DNA of 64,000 bases, from the NCBI GenBank assembly GCA_003149575.1, contig QCWG01000001.1:2052334-2116333 (forward strand). The letters run 5' to 3'. Origin of the DNA: Altererythrobacter sp. XM-24bin4 (GTDB lineage Bacteria > Pseudomonadota > Alphaproteobacteria > Sphingomonadales > Sphingomonadaceae). Position numbers and translations under genes: made by a program. The notes under the pieces are model-generated. The model saw only the letters and a program-made list of their open reading frames with translations, did no database searches and was not told the DNA's origin. Below, piece after piece: positions 64,000 through 64,000 of the stretch (within the stretch, counting starts at the first letter, position 1; each line of letters opens with the position of its first letter).

Positions 64000-64000
64000 C

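Overview
The window looks like a chromosomal, housekeeping-rich segment of a moderately GC-rich alphaproteobacterium, most likely order Sphingomonadales and probably the Erythrobacteraceae. This rests on gene content: an alphaproteobacterial dcw cluster with a very long FtsZ, an NDUFS4-like complex I subunit, a short SRP RNA next to dnaX, a sulfite reductase operon with DUF2849 and DUF934 proteins, a DUF6456 protein and a gene-transfer-agent-type holin. The assignment is inference from family knowledge; no search was run. I see no insertion sequence, prophage block, CRISPR array, rRNA operon or replication origin.

Layout. 1-8 kb: the end of an unidentified gene, hup, lon, a frameshifted stress-protein gene, a class II aldolase, ybaB, dnaX and the SRP RNA (all minus except the first). 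8-20 kb: complex I accessory subunit, hrpB, polyprenyl diphosphate synthase, chorismate mutase, an interrupted PilZ gene, a PepSY/response regulator/histidine kinase group, an exported amidohydrolase, Uup-type ABC-F, and a divergent DUF6456/XRE pair. 20-26.6 kb: yajC-secD-secF, tRNA-Pro(GGG), a CitE-like lyase, a GTA-type holin, queF and a proline-rich membrane protein. 26.6-34 kb: a sulfur block on the plus strand, sseA-metC-mscS then cobA-DUF2849-sulfite reductase-DUF934-cysH, mostly with overlapping genes. 34-43 kb: two lipoproteins, an SDR protein, proB, obgE, a riboswitch-controlled btuB, a BAX-inhibitor-like protein, proC and a YbjN protein. 43-63.5 kb: one long minus-strand division and wall cluster, transcribed mraZ-rsmH-ftsL-ftsI-murE-murF-mraY-murD-ftsW-murG-murC-murB-ddl-ftsQ-ftsA-ftsZ and then a TPR-SPOR gene.

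How the genes work together. The dcw block makes lipid II from UDP-MurNAc onward (MurC, D, E, F, MraY, MurG, plus MurB and Ddl for precursors) and the divisome that uses it (FtsL, I, W, Q, A, Z). Nearly every junction is an ATGA-type overlap, so translation is probably coupled. The visible control points are a promoter with 10-bp-spaced MraZ-type repeats ahead of mraZ, and the ftsA-ftsZ gap, which carries a perfect DnaA box. The sulfur block joins siroheme synthesis (CobA) to sulfite reductase and an iron-sulfur-type CysH, with MetC and SseA handling sulfur amino acids. A cobalamin riboswitch controls BtuB.

I did not find a clearly new multi-gene system. The strongest unusual observations are small ones: an in-frame amber codon inside the RxxxR motif of a PilZ gene, a 7-bp tandem duplication that frameshifts a glycine-zipper stress-protein gene, the DnaA box before ftsZ, the MraZ-type operator, and an intrinsic terminator on the plus strand between two minus-strand genes that could end an unannotated small RNA.
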